From: Brevundimonas albigilva
Lineage (GTDB): Bacteria > Pseudomonadota > Alphaproteobacteria > Caulobacterales > Caulobacteraceae
Assembly: GCF_023503965.1 (NCBI RefSeq)
Contig: NZ_CP097298.1
Location: 885,001-949,000, forward strand
Length of the DNA stretch: 64,000 nt
Direction of reading: 5' to 3'
In this document: in pieces, positions 9,756-19,042 of the stretch
Layout: every line of letters starts with the position of its first letter
How positions within the stretch are numbered: the stretch's first letter is position 1
Made by a program: the position numbers and the translations under genes
Notes under the pieces: generated by a model
What the model was told of the DNA's origin: nothing
The model's input: the letters and a program-made list of their open reading frames with translations, nothing else
Databases searched by the model: none

Positions 9756-10423
9756 GACCAGACGGATCACGCCGGTCGTCTTCAGCCGGCTGAACACCCG
9801 GCTGACCGTCTCGATCGTCAATCCCAGATAGTCGGCGATCTCCGCGCGCGTCATCGGCAGGCGCACCAGTCCGTCGCTCGCGGGCCGGACCGGATCCTCG
9901 GGCAGGTTCAGCAGGAAGGACGCCACCCGCTCCAGCGCCGTCTTGCGACCCAGCAGCAGCATCTGGTTCTGCGCGGCCGCCAGTTCGTGGGTGGCCCGCT
10001 CCAGCAGGGCGGACTCCAGCGCCGGCGCCTGGCGGATCAGGGCGCGATAGTCGCTCTTGCGGAACCGGCACAGGGTCGCGTCCTCGATCGCCTCGGCCGA
10101 AAAGGCGTAGTCCTCGCCCGTGGCCAGGCCGACGAAATCCCCGGCGAACAGGAAGCCCGTGATCTGACGCCGACCATCCGGCAGCAGCTTGTACACCCGC
10201 ACCGAACCCGAGGTGATGTTGAACACGTGCCCGGCCGGATCGCCCTGGCGGATCAGCCCCTCCCCGCTTTCAGCGCGGTGTGTTCGGCGATGGAGTCCAG
10301 TTTCGCCAGGTCCTCGTCGCCCAGCCGGCCGCAGACGGAAAAGGCGCGCGCGCCGCAGCTGGTGCAGGCGGCGTCGCTTCTGCGCTGGGCGCAGGCGGCG
10401 GGAAGGGTGCGAAGTTCCAGCAT
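9690..10423 (-). CDS. fnr: FNR-type Fe-S transcription regulator (one-base frameshift)
   Basis: Crp/Fnr family, about 240 residues once the shift is repaired. The N-terminal part has Cys11, Cys20, Cys23 and Cys31 (CTSCGARAFSVC), and a further Cys lies in EDATLCRFRK, at the place of E. coli Cys122, so an O2-sensitive 4Fe-4S cluster is expected. The C-terminal HTH reads EIADYLGLTIETVSRVFSRLK; ETVSR is the recognition helix that reads TTGAT half-sites. The frame breaks at the C4 run near 10262-10265; one added base gives ALKAGEGLIRQGDPAGHVFN. A TTGAC-N4-GTCAA box lies 53 bases upstream, suggesting autoregulation. Confidence 0.9.
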
Positions 10424-10475
10424 CAGGGCTCTCTCGACCAACCTATGTCAGGAAGCCGGGCGCGCGCAAACGGGT

Positions 10476-10489
10476 TTGACGCAGGTCAA
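10476..10489. promoter_or_regulatory. FNR box between fnr and the downstream hypothetical gene
   Basis: TTGACGCAGGTCAA is a perfect TTGAC-N4-GTCAA dyad. It lies 53 bases from the fnr start and 36 bases from the start of the divergent gene at 10525, so either or both may be controlled. Confidence 0.75.
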
Positions 10490-10524
10490 GGCCAGACTGG
10501 CGCCGGTCCGCTAGGCGTGGCGTC

Positions 10525-10923
10525 ATGGCCCCTCGCATCCGCCGCCTCGAACCGGACGACGCCTTGCTGAGCTACGCCCTGGCCCGGCTGGCGACGCCGG
10601 ACCTCGCCCTGTCCGACTGGGAGGCTCGGCTGGCCCAGGATGAAGGATGCGGCGGATTGTACGCCCTGTTCGAAGCTGACGCCCCCTGCGCGCTGCTCAG
10701 CTACAGTCGCGCCATCGCGCACGATGGGACCGACCTTTTCGTGGTCGACTGGATTGCGGCGTTCGATCTGCTGTCGCCCGATAGGGTCGCCGAAAGCCTG
10801 ATCGGCGCCTTTCGCGAGCTCCATGCCTCGGGGCCGGCCCGTGTCGCCTGGTGCCCCAAGCCGCCCGCCTCGACCTTCGACCGGGCCGTGGCCCGCGCCG
10901 GGTCGCTGCATTCGGTGCTGTAG
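10525..10923 (+). CDS. hypothetical protein next to an FNR box
   Basis: 132 residues; I do not recognise a family. It is soluble, with no signal or membrane segment. It starts MAPRIRRLEPDDALLSYALARLATPDLALSDWE and contains LFVVDWIAAFDLLSPDRVAESLIGAFRELHA and a C-terminal FDRAVARAG, a mixed alpha/beta pattern. It begins 36 bases after a good FNR site and is divergent from fnr, so an oxygen-responsive role is inferred. It ends 5 bases before the stop of the convergent M42 peptidase gene. Confidence 0.7.
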   Translation: MAPRIRRLEPDDALLSYALARLATPDLALSDWEARLAQDEGCGGLYALFEADAPCALLSYSRAIAHDGTDLFVVDWIAAFDLLSPDRVAESLIGAFRELHASGPARVAWCPKPPASTFDRAVARAGSLHSVL

Positions 10924-10927
10924 TCCC

Positions 10928-12052
10928 CTATTGGCCGCCGTCGTCCACCGGCTGGTGGGTGAACCCCTTGACCCCGCTCAAAGGCCGGGCGTCCCGTTCG
11001 ATCTCGACGTCGCTCTCGGCGTAGGCGATCAACAGCCGGGCCAGGTCGACCAGAGCGCTTTCATGGATGCGCTCATAGCCGTGGCTGGCGTCGATGCCGA
11101 AGGTGACCAGCGCGGTCCGGATATCGGCCCCCGCCTCCAGCGCCGAGGCGGAATCGGAGCGGTAGTAGCGGAACACGTCCTTCTGGTGCGGAATCTCGTG
11201 ATCGCGCGCCAGCTGCACCAGCTTTCGCGACAGGTGCCAGTCGAACGGCCCCGTCTGATCGGCCATGGCGATGGTGACGCCGAATTCGGACGAGTTCTGT
11301 CCGGGCGCCGTGGTGCCGTTATCGACCGTGACCATGGCGGCCACGTCGGGGATCAGCACGGAAGAGGCGCCCAGCCCGACCTCCTCGGCGATGGTGAACA
11401 GCCACCAGGTGTCGACCGTGGGCGTGCGCTCCTCGCGCACCATGCATTCCATCGCCGCCAGCATGGTCGCCACGCCCGCCTTGTCGTCCAGGTGGCGCGA
11501 GACGATGAAGCCGGTGTCCATGAACTCGGGCTGGGCGTCGATGGCGACGATGTCCCCGACGTCCACGCCAAGCGCCAGCGTGTCGTCGCGCCCGTGGGTC
11601 ACGGCGTCGATCCGCAGTTCGACCTGGCGCCAGCTGACCGGTTGAGTGTCGACCTCCTCGTTGAAGGTGTGGCCCGACGCCTTCAGGGGCAGGATGGTGC
11701 CGCGCAACGGCTGCCCCTCGCAGAACAGGGTGCAGCGCGCGCCCTCGGCGAAGCGGGAGGACCAGTGACCGATCGGAACCAGCTCCAGCCGGCCGTTGTC
11801 CTTCACCGCCTTGACCTGGGCGCCCAGGGTGTCGACGTGGGCGACGATGGCGCGCGCCGGCTTGGACTCTCGTCCCGGCAAGCGGGCGCGGATCGCGCCG
11901 CGCCGCGTCAGCTCATAGTCCAGGCCCAGCCGGCCCAGCTCGCGGCACAGCTCCCACACCGCCTCGTCGGTGTAGCCGGTGGGGCTGGGCATGTTCAGCA
12001 ACCGGGCCAGGCGGTCGGTCAGATAGTCCAGGTCGATGGCGGGGCGGGACAC
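10928..12052 (-). CDS. NAGGN-associated M42 family peptidase/hydrolase
   Basis: 374 residues. Metallopeptidase M42/M20 fold: AHVDTLG (His72, Asp74), HLDDKAGVATMLAAMECM (bridging Asp), TIAEEVGLG (catalytic Glu pair), VDNGTTAPGQNSSEFG and GIDASHGYERIH (final His). It matches the third member of the NAGGN trio (TIGR03106 type), thought to act on the dipeptide osmolyte or a precursor; the exact reaction is not established. It starts with GTG at 12052 after AAGGAG and follows ngg by 46 bases on the same strand. Confidence 0.92.
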   Translation of the reverse strand: MSRPAIDLDYLTDRLARLLNMPSPTGYTDEAVWELCRELGRLGLDYELTRRGAIRARLPGRESKPARAIVAHVDTLGAQVKAVKDNGRLELVPIGHWSSRFAEGARCTLFCEGQPLRGTILPLKASGHTFNEEVDTQPVSWRQVELRIDAVTHGRDDTLALGVDVGDIVAIDAQPEFMDTGFIVSRHLDDKAGVATMLAAMECMVREERTPTVDTWWLFTIAEEVGLGASSVLIPDVAAMVTVDNGTTAPGQNSSEFGVTIAMADQTGPFDWHLSRKLVQLARDHEIPHQKDVFRYYRSDSASALEAGADIRTALVTFGIDASHGYERIHESALVDLARLLIAYAESDVEIERDARPLSGVKGFTHQPVDDGGQ

Positions 12053-12098
12053 GGGCGCTCCTTGAGCTTCAGGGAGGTCTTCGGATCAGGCGTCGATT

Positions 12099-13868
12099 TC
12101 AGACGTCTGGACGGGCGGCGATGCGCGCCGCCGCCGGGGCCGACAGCGGAAACAGCAGGTCGATGAAACGCTCGGCCGTGGGCTGCGGTTCGTGATTGGC
12201 CAGGCCAGGACGCTCGTTCGCCTCGATGAAGGCGTAGTCGGCCTCGCGCGGCGACTTCACCATCAGGTCGATGCCGGTGACCGGAATATCGATGGCGCGC
12301 GCGGCGGCGACGGCGGCGCGGATCAGGGCGGGGTGCACCTCTTCGGTCACGTCGTGGATGGTGCCGCCCAGGTGCAGGTTGGCGGCCTTGCGGACCAGGA
12401 TTTCCTCGCCGTCCCGCGCGACGTCGTCCAGGCGGTAGCCAGCCTCCGCCAGGGTCCGCTCGGTCTCGGCGTCGATGGGAATGGTCGATTCCCCACCGGT
12501 GGCCGCGGCGCGGCGACGGCTCTGGTGCTCGATCAGGGCGCGCAGGGTCGAGCGGCCGTCGCCGATGACGCGCGGCGGACGGCGCAGGGCGCAGGCGACG
12601 ACCTTGTAGTCGATGACCACCAGCCGCAGGTCCTCGCCCTGCACCTGCTCCTCGATCAGCACCTCGGAACAGAGGCGGCGCGCGCGGGTCAGGGCCGTCT
12701 GCACCTCGTTCATGGTGGTCAGGCCGACGGCGACGCCCTGTCCCTGCTCGCCCCTGGCCGGCTTGACGACAAGGCTGCCGTATTTCTCCAGCGCCGCATC
12801 GATGGCCGACGGGTTCTCGGGATCGATCCTTTCGGGCACGCGTACGCCGGCGGCCTCGACGATGCGCCGGGTCATCCGCTTGTCGTCGCAGATGCTCAGC
12901 GCCACGGCCGAGGTCAGTTCCGACAGGCTCTCGCGGCAGCGCACCGACCGCCCGCCCCAGCTGAGGCGGAACAGCCCGCCCTCGCCGTCGATGATCTCGG
13001 CGTGAATGCCCCGCCGACGCGCCTCGTCCACGATGATCCGGGCGTAGGGGTTCAGGTCCTGGTCGTCGCTGGGCCCGACGAACAGGGCCTCGTTGATCGG
13101 ATTCTTGCGCTTGACCCCGAAGAAGTGGACGCGGCGAAAACCCAGCTTTTCGTAGAGGGCGATGGCCTGGTCGTTGTCGTGCATGACCGACAGGTCCATG
13201 TAGGCCAGACCCTGCGTCTTGAAGTGTTCGGCCAGCCGGCGGACCAGGGCCTCGCCGACGCCGGGCTGGGTCGCCTGGGGGTCGACCGCCAGGCACCACA
13301 GGGACGAGCCGCACTCCGGATCGTCGAAGGCGCGGACATGGTTCACGCCCGTCACCGTGCCGATCACCGCGCCGGTCGCCGTGTCCTCCGCCACGAAATA
13401 GGTGATCGTCCGGTCGTCTCGCCGCGACCAGAAGAAGGCGGGCGGCACCTGCACCATCTTGCGCTTGGCGTAGATGTCGTTGACCGCCTGGGCGTCCATC
13501 TCGGACGTCAGGCGGCGCACGGTGAAGCCGCGCGGCTGCCGGCGGCTGGCGCGATAGGTGGCCAGGTCCAGCCGATAGGTGTGCGACGGATCCAGGAACA
13601 CCTCCTGCGGCGCCGAGGCCAGCAGGACGTGCGGGTTGCGAACATAGAAGGCGATGTCGCGCCGGTCCGGCCCCTCGGCCCGCAACGCCTCGACCAGCGG
13701 CTCGGCCGTCTCGAAGGTCTGGGCGAACAGCAGCCGGCCCCAGCCGCAGTCCAGCACGGCGTTGGGGGCCGGCCCCTCGCCCGCCTGCACCGGCGGCTTC
13801 AGCCCCTCGTGGCGCAACCGCTTCAGCCGGTGCGCCTTGGGGCGCGCGGGGCGGACGTCAGACGCCAT
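12099..13868 (-). CDS. ngg: N-acetylglutaminylglutamine synthetase (GNAT plus ATP-grasp)
   Basis: 589 residues, a two-domain enzyme. The GNAT acetyltransferase is about residues 115-260, with the acetyl-CoA region LAVDPQATQPGVGEALVRRLAEHF and YEKLGFRRV. The ATP-grasp domain is about 285-580, with LVVKPARGEQGQGV, EVLIEEQVQGEDLRLVVIDYKVV and FIEANERPGLANHEPQP. The family (TIGR03103) acetylates glutamine and joins a second glutamine to make N-acetylglutaminylglutamine. Its ATG overlaps the asnO stop by 11 bases, indicating translational coupling. Confidence 0.95.
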   Translation of the reverse strand: MASDVRPARPKAHRLKRLRHEGLKPPVQAGEGPAPNAVLDCGWGRLLFAQTFETAEPLVEALRAEGPDRRDIAFYVRNPHVLLASAPQEVFLDPSHTYRLDLATYRASRRQPRGFTVRRLTSEMDAQAVNDIYAKRKMVQVPPAFFWSRRDDRTITYFVAEDTATGAVIGTVTGVNHVRAFDDPECGSSLWCLAVDPQATQPGVGEALVRRLAEHFKTQGLAYMDLSVMHDNDQAIALYEKLGFRRVHFFGVKRKNPINEALFVGPSDDQDLNPYARIIVDEARRRGIHAEIIDGEGGLFRLSWGGRSVRCRESLSELTSAVALSICDDKRMTRRIVEAAGVRVPERIDPENPSAIDAALEKYGSLVVKPARGEQGQGVAVGLTTMNEVQTALTRARRLCSEVLIEEQVQGEDLRLVVIDYKVVACALRRPPRVIGDGRSTLRALIEHQSRRRAAATGGESTIPIDAETERTLAEAGYRLDDVARDGEEILVRKAANLHLGGTIHDVTEEVHPALIRAAVAAARAIDIPVTGIDLMVKSPREADYAFIEANERPGLANHEPQPTAERFIDLLFPLSAPAAARIAARPDV

Positions 13869-15632
13869 GCTGCTGCATCCACATCTCGAGCACGGCGACC
13901 TGCCACAGTTCCGATCCGCGCAACGGAGTGATGTGCTCGGTCGGATTGGCGAACAGCCTGTCCAGATAGGCCGTGTCGAACAGCCCCCGGTCGCGCGCCG
14001 CCTGATTGGTCAGCGTCTCGCGCACCATGTCCAGATACGGGCCCTGGATGTATTTCAGCGCCGGCACCGGGAAATAGCCCTTCTTGCGGTCGATGACCTC
14101 GGATGGGATCACCAGTCGCGCGGCTTCCTTCAGCACGCCCTTGCCGCCCTGGGCCAGCTTGTGCTCGGGCGGAATGCGGCCGGCCAGTTCGACCAGTTCG
14201 TGGTCCAGGAAGGGCACGCGCGCCTCCAGGCCCCAGGCCATGGTCATGTTGTCGACCCGCTTCACCGGGTCGTCGACCAGCATCACCTGGCTGTCCAGGC
14301 GCAGGGCCTGATCGACCGGCGTGGCGGCGCGCCTTGCGCGAAATGGGCCTCGACCAGGGCGCGGCTGACGTCGGTGTCGGCCATATAGGCGCCGTTCAGC
14401 TGCGTCTTCAGCGTCGCGTGGCTGCGGTCGAAGAAGGCCTTGGCGTAGGTCTCGACCGGATCGGTCGCGTCCAGCATCGGCGGGTACCAGTGATAGCCGG
14501 CGAACACCTCGTCCGCGCCTTGGCCCGACTGCACCACCTTGATGTGTTTAGAGACCTCCTGGCTCAGCAGGTAGAAGCCGACGTTGTCGTAACTGACCAT
14601 CGGCTCCGACATCGCGCCGATGGTGCCCGGCAGCGCCTCCATCAGCCGCTGGTGCGGCACGAAGATCTGGTGGTGCTTGGTGCCATAGTGTTTGGCGATC
14701 AGGTCGGAATAGACGAACTCGTCGCCCTTCTCGCCGTTCGCTTCCTCGAAACCGACCGAGAAGGTCATCAGGTCCTTCTGGCCCAGTTCCGCCAGCAGGC
14801 CGACGATCAGGCTGGAATCCACCCCGCCCGACAGCAGCACGCCGACCGGCACGTCGGCGACCATGCGCCGCTTCACGGCCTCGCGCAGACCGTCCAGCAC
14901 CCGGTCGCGCCAGTCCTCGGCGCTCAGCGACGCGTCCTCGGCGTGGCGGGTCATGTCCGGCTGCCAGTACAGGGTGTCCCTGGCCGTCCCGTCCGCTTCG
15001 ATCACGCGGATCGTCGCCGGCGGAAACTTCTTCACGCCCTTCAGTATGGTGTGCGGCGGCGGCACGACGGCGTGAAAGGTCATGTAGTGGTGCAGGCCGA
15101 CCGGATCGATCGTCTTGTCCACGTCGCCCGCCGCCAGCAGCGCCGGCAGGGTCGAGGCGAAGCGCAGGCGCTTGCCCTGTTCGGCCAGATACAGCGGCTT
15201 GATGCCGAACCGGTCGCGCGCGATCACCGTGCGGCCGGTGTCGCGTTCGTGCAGGACGAAGGCGAACATGCCCTTGAACCGCTCGACGCAGGCCTCGCCC
15301 CAGGCCTTCCAGGCCTTGATGATGACCTCGGTGTCGCCGTGCGAGAAGAAGCGGAAGCCCATCCCCTGCAGTTCTTCGCGCAGTTCGGGATAGTTGTAGA
15401 TGCAGCCGTTGAACGCCAGCGTCACGCCCAGGTCGGCGTCGACCATCGGCTGCTGCGCGGCCTCCGACAGGTCGATGATCTTCAGCCGGCGATGGCCCAG
15501 CCCCACCGGGCCGCGCATGACGATGCCGGACCCATCCGGTCCACGGGGCGAGAGCGCATCGGTCATCCGCTGCACGGCGCCGGCGTCGGCCGGCCGTCCG
15601 TCGAAATTGATCTCGCCGCTAAGACCGCACAT
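13858..15632 (-). CDS. asnO: N-acetylglutaminylglutamine amidotransferase (one-base frameshift)
   Basis: Asparagine-synthetase-like amidotransferase, about 590 residues. It has the nucleophile Cys2 in MCGLSGEI, a glutaminase domain ending near residue 190, and the PP-loop SGGVDSS in the synthetase domain. It amidates the NAGGN precursor to give N-acetylglutaminylglutamine amide. A strong AGGAGG precedes the ATG at 15632. The frame breaks around 14320-14330; adding one base joins AHFAQGA to ATPVDQALRLDSQVMLVDDPVKR and the intact C-terminus. First gene of the osmolyte operon. Confidence 0.92.
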
Positions 15633-15646
15633 GGGCCCTCCTTGAA

Positions 15647-15667
15647 TTGTGGATGCAGCGCGTACAA
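15647..15667. promoter_or_regulatory. possible MarR operator in the asnO-marR gap
   Basis: TTGT-N13-ACAA, a weak dyad in the 64-base divergent gap between asnO and the MarR gene. Only the outer four bases match, so this is a candidate only. Confidence 0.25.
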
Positions 15668-15696
15668 ATGGTTAGTGCACGAAAGAGTTCAACCCG

Positions 15697-16176
15697 ATGG
15701 ACGCATTTTCTCCGCAATCCGACGCCGATCCCACCGACTCCCTGGTCCGGTCGGTGCGCCGCATCGCCCAGGCGATCGATGTCCGGTCGCGCGAGATCGC
15801 CCGCGTCACCGGTCTGACCCTGCCGCAGCTGCTGGTGCTCCAGGCCGCCCGCGCCCTGGGCCAGGTCAGCACCAGCGCCCTGTCGCGCGAGGCGTCCATG
15901 TCGCCGCCGACCGTGGTGGCCATCCTTGACCGGCTGGAGGCCCGCGGCCTTGTGGAGCGCTATCGCTCCACCTCGGACCGCCGGATCGTCCATGTGCGTC
16001 TGACCGATGCGGGCCAGTCGGCGCTGTCGACCGCGCCCGGCCTGTTGCGCCCTGACGCCCTGGCCCGCTTGGACGCCTGGCCGAAAGAACGACGCGAGGC
16101 GATGGCCCAGGCCCTGGCGCTGGCCTCCGACCTGATCGCGCCGCCGCCCGAACGAACGGACGACGACCGCGCCTGA
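15697..16176 (+). CDS. MarR family transcriptional regulator
   Basis: 159 residues. The winged-helix core is LTLPQLLVLQAARALGQVSTSALSREASMSPPTVVAILDRLEARGLVERYRSTSDRRIVHVRLTDAG, with the MarR wing motif DRR. It is divergent from asnO and shares a 64-base gap, so control of the NAGGN operon in response to osmotic or related signals is the natural inference. No ligand-binding feature can be read. Confidence 0.9.
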   Translation: MDAFSPQSDADPTDSLVRSVRRIAQAIDVRSREIARVTGLTLPQLLVLQAARALGQVSTSALSREASMSPPTVVAILDRLEARGLVERYRSTSDRRIVHVRLTDAGQSALSTAPGLLRPDALARLDAWPKERREAMAQALALASDLIAPPPERTDDDRA

Positions 16177-16299
16177 CCTCACCCGGCGTCGGCAAGGCGG
16201 TGATGGCGGCGCGGGATGATCCGCTGACCCAATTGGGAAGGGCGGCCGAGGTTGCGCTTCGCCCCGGCGACGGCCTCGGCGGCGGCTTGAGGCCGGTCC

Positions 16300-18843
16300 C
16301 TATTCCCCGGTCGGGCAGACGGCGTCGCCCTCGTTGGGGGTCAGTCGGATGGTTTCGACGGTGACGGCGAAGGGGGCGTCGGTTCTGAGGCCCCAGGGCT
16401 GATCGACGGCGGCGATGTCGGCGCCGTGGTCGGCCAAGCAGGACAGGCGCACCTTCAGCGTCGCCCATTCGCCGACGGGCCGGGCGGTCAGCAGGCGGGT
16501 GACGTCCACCGATCCCGCGCCCAGCGTCAGCCGCACCGGCCCCTGCGGCGCGGCGTCCACGCGATAGCGGAAGCTGATCGCCATCTCGCCGTTCGACTGG
16601 CGCGTCAGGTCCACCGCCCCGCCGCTGACCAGGGCGTCGCCCCCGCCCGCCGCAAAGATCAGCGACCGCGCCGATTCCTGGGTCGATCCGTCCGCCGGAC
16701 GCGCCGCGACCCCGCCGCGCGGGCTGGCGCCGGACGTCTCCATGCCCAGCCGCCGTTCGCCGCCCGCGTCGCGCAACGCCAGGCCCCACGGAGAGACGAA
16801 CCGGCCGTCCACGAAGTAGCGGTCGATGCTGCCCGTCGCGCCCTGGACCCCGCTCTCTTCCGACAGCGTCCCGACCCGTCCCGGCCGGGCGTAGCTCAGG
16901 CCGTAGCCATAGGCGAACTGGGGATCATAGCCCGGCTGGCCCACGTTCAGCGGTTCGCCCCTGGCGTCCCTGGGCCAGCTGAACGACAGCTTGCCGTGGA
17001 AGTCGTGGCGCGCCTTGCCCGCCGCATCGCCGATCAGGACATCGGCGACGCCGCCGCCCTCGGTGCCCGGCAGCCAGGCGGCGACGAAGGCGTCCGAGGC
17101 GTTGATCTCCGGATTGGTCCACATCGGTCGGCCCGACAGGAAGACCGAGACGGTGGGGATCCCCGCCGCCTTCAGCCGCCTCAGCGTCTCCAGCGGTTCG
17201 CTCGGCAGGAAGTCCAGCGTGTCCACGTCGCCCTGGAACTCGGCATAGGGCGTCTCGCCGAACACGACGATGGCGACGTCGGGCTTCTGGCTGTAGGCGC
17301 CGTCGGCGCTCAGCGTCGCCGCGCCGCCGCCGGCCCTCACCGCCTCCTCGACGCCGCTCCAGATCGACTGGCCGTTGGGGAAGTCGGCGTTGCTGTTGCC
17401 CGTCCCCTGCCACGTCAGCGTCCAGCCGCCCGAGGCCTGGCCGATGTCGTCGGCGGCCGTTCCGGCCACCAGCACCCGCGCGTTCGACCGGATCGGCAGC
17501 ACCCCCTCGTTCTTCAGCAGCACCAGCGACTTGCGCACCGCCTCGCGCGCCAGGGCCCGGTGCGCCGGCGAGCCCAGCTCCTCCAGACGCCCCTCGACCG
17601 GCCGGGCGTCCTGGAACAGGCCGGTCTTGACCTTGACCCGCAGGATGCGGCGCACCGCCTCGTCCAGACGCGCCATCGGGATCTCGCCCGAACGCGCCTG
17701 GGCCAGGGTGTTCTCGTAGAGCGGCTTCCAGCTGTCGGGCGCCATGAACATGTCGATGCCGGCGTTGAAGGCCAGGGCGCAGCTCTCGTTGGAACAGCCC
17801 GGCAGCTGGCCGTGGGCGTTCCAGTCCGACACCACGAAGCCGTCGAAGCCCAGCGGCCCGCGCAGCACGTCCGTCAGGATGGTCTCGTTGCCCGAATGCT
17901 TGACCCCGTTCCAGCTGGAGAAGCTGGCCATGATCGACAGCACGCCCGCGTCGATCGCCTGCGGATAGCCCGACAGGTGCACGTCGATCAGTTCGCGCTC
18001 GGTCCCGGCGAAGTCGCCCTGGTCCTTGCCGCCCGTGGTGCCGCCGTCGGCCAGGAAGTGCTTGGCCGACCCGGCGATGTGGCCGGACGCCAGCGGATGA
18101 TCGGCGGACAACTCGCCCTGCAGCCCCAGGGTCATCGGCCCGGCGTAGCTGCGGGCCACTTCGGGGTTCTCGGCATAGCCTTCGTAGGCGCGGCCCCAGC
18201 GGTCGTCCTGCGGCACGGCCAGGGTCGGGCCGAAGGTCCAGTCGGCGCCGGTGACGGCCACCTCCAGCGCGGTCGCCTCGCCGATGCGGCGGATGACGTC
18301 GGGGTCGCGCATCGCGCCCAGGCCGCTGTTATGCGGGAAGATGGTCGCGCCGACGATGTTGTTGTGACCGTGCACCGCGTCGATGCCGTAGATCAGCGGG
18401 ATCTTCGCCCCCGCCCGCCGGGCCGCCGCGGCCCGGAAGGCCTGGGCCAGTTCGACCCATTTCCGCGCCGAGGCGCGCTCGTCTCCGCCCGGCGAGGAGT
18501 TGCCGCCCGCCAGGATCGAGCCCAGCGGATAGGTCAGCAGGTCCTCCGGCGTGATCGAGGCGATGTCGGCCTGGATCGTCTGGCCGACCTTCTCCTCCAG
18601 CGTCATCCTGCTCATCAGTTCGGTGACGAAGGCCTCGGTCGCCGCATCGCTCATCGCCGCCGGAGACGCGGCATGCGGCCAAGCCGCAGGATGCGCCCGC
18701 CCCGCCTCCGTCACGATCGAAGACGAGGGCGACACCGCGGAAACGGGGGCCTGATGAACACGAACGGCGGAGGGCGGCGTCGCCGCGCAGCCTGTCACGG
18801 AAACCGCCAAGGCGAGGGCGATCAGGGAAACGGCGTTGCGCAT
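16300..18843 (-). CDS. glycoside hydrolase family 3 exo-beta-glucosidase, lipoprotein
   Basis: 847 residues. The N-terminal signal MRNAVSLIALALAVSVTGCAA ends in a lipobox (VTGC), so it is probably a lipoprotein. GH3 N-domain: MTLEEKVGQTIQADI, PLIYGIDAVHGHNN, KHFLADGGTTGGKDQGD, and the nucleophile Asp in GFVVSDWNAHGQLPGC. C-domain: ALAREAVRKSLVLLKNEGVLPI and FGETPYAEFQGDVDTLDF. The last about 190 residues form an extra beta-rich (carbohydrate-binding-like) domain as in exo-1,3/1,4-beta-glucanases. ATG at 18843 is chosen for the signal peptide. A perfect LacI-type dyad lies 186 bases upstream, and a LacI gene and a permease precede it. Confidence 0.93.
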   Translation of the reverse strand: MRNAVSLIALALAVSVTGCAATPPSAVRVHQAPVSAVSPSSSIVTEAGRAHPAAWPHAASPAAMSDAATEAFVTELMSRMTLEEKVGQTIQADIASITPEDLLTYPLGSILAGGNSSPGGDERASARKWVELAQAFRAAAARRAGAKIPLIYGIDAVHGHNNIVGATIFPHNSGLGAMRDPDVIRRIGEATALEVAVTGADWTFGPTLAVPQDDRWGRAYEGYAENPEVARSYAGPMTLGLQGELSADHPLASGHIAGSAKHFLADGGTTGGKDQGDFAGTERELIDVHLSGYPQAIDAGVLSIMASFSSWNGVKHSGNETILTDVLRGPLGFDGFVVSDWNAHGQLPGCSNESCALAFNAGIDMFMAPDSWKPLYENTLAQARSGEIPMARLDEAVRRILRVKVKTGLFQDARPVEGRLEELGSPAHRALAREAVRKSLVLLKNEGVLPIRSNARVLVAGTAADDIGQASGGWTLTWQGTGNSNADFPNGQSIWSGVEEAVRAGGGAATLSADGAYSQKPDVAIVVFGETPYAEFQGDVDTLDFLPSEPLETLRRLKAAGIPTVSVFLSGRPMWTNPEINASDAFVAAWLPGTEGGGVADVLIGDAAGKARHDFHGKLSFSWPRDARGEPLNVGQPGYDPQFAYGYGLSYARPGRVGTLSEESGVQGATGSIDRYFVDGRFVSPWGLALRDAGGERRLGMETSGASPRGGVAARPADGSTQESARSLIFAAGGGDALVSGGAVDLTRQSNGEMAISFRYRVDAAPQGPVRLTLGAGSVDVTRLLTARPVGEWATLKVRLSCLADHGADIAAVDQPWGLRTDAPFAVTVETIRLTPNEGDAVCPTGE

Positions 18844-19028
18844 GGCGGCCCCACAAGGATCGCGGACGGCCGCGAACATGGGTGTTCGCCCCGCCGCAGG
18901 AATGATCGGTCGGACGTTCCTCAGTGCGTCATGAAAACGCCCCGGCCCCGACCTCGCGCGAGAGGGGATGAAACGTCAAGGGCGCTTCCTCGGCTCTTCG
19001 GCCGTCTGAAGCGCAACCGTAACCTTGC

Positions 19029-19042
19029 TGACAGCGCTGTCA
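19029..19042. promoter_or_regulatory. LacI-type operator TGACAGCGCTGTCA
   Basis: TGACAGCGCTGTCA is a perfect 14-base palindrome with the central CG pair typical of LacI-family operators. It overlaps the stop codon of the lacI-type gene and lies upstream of the GH3 gene, which probably has its own promoter here. Confidence 0.75.
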
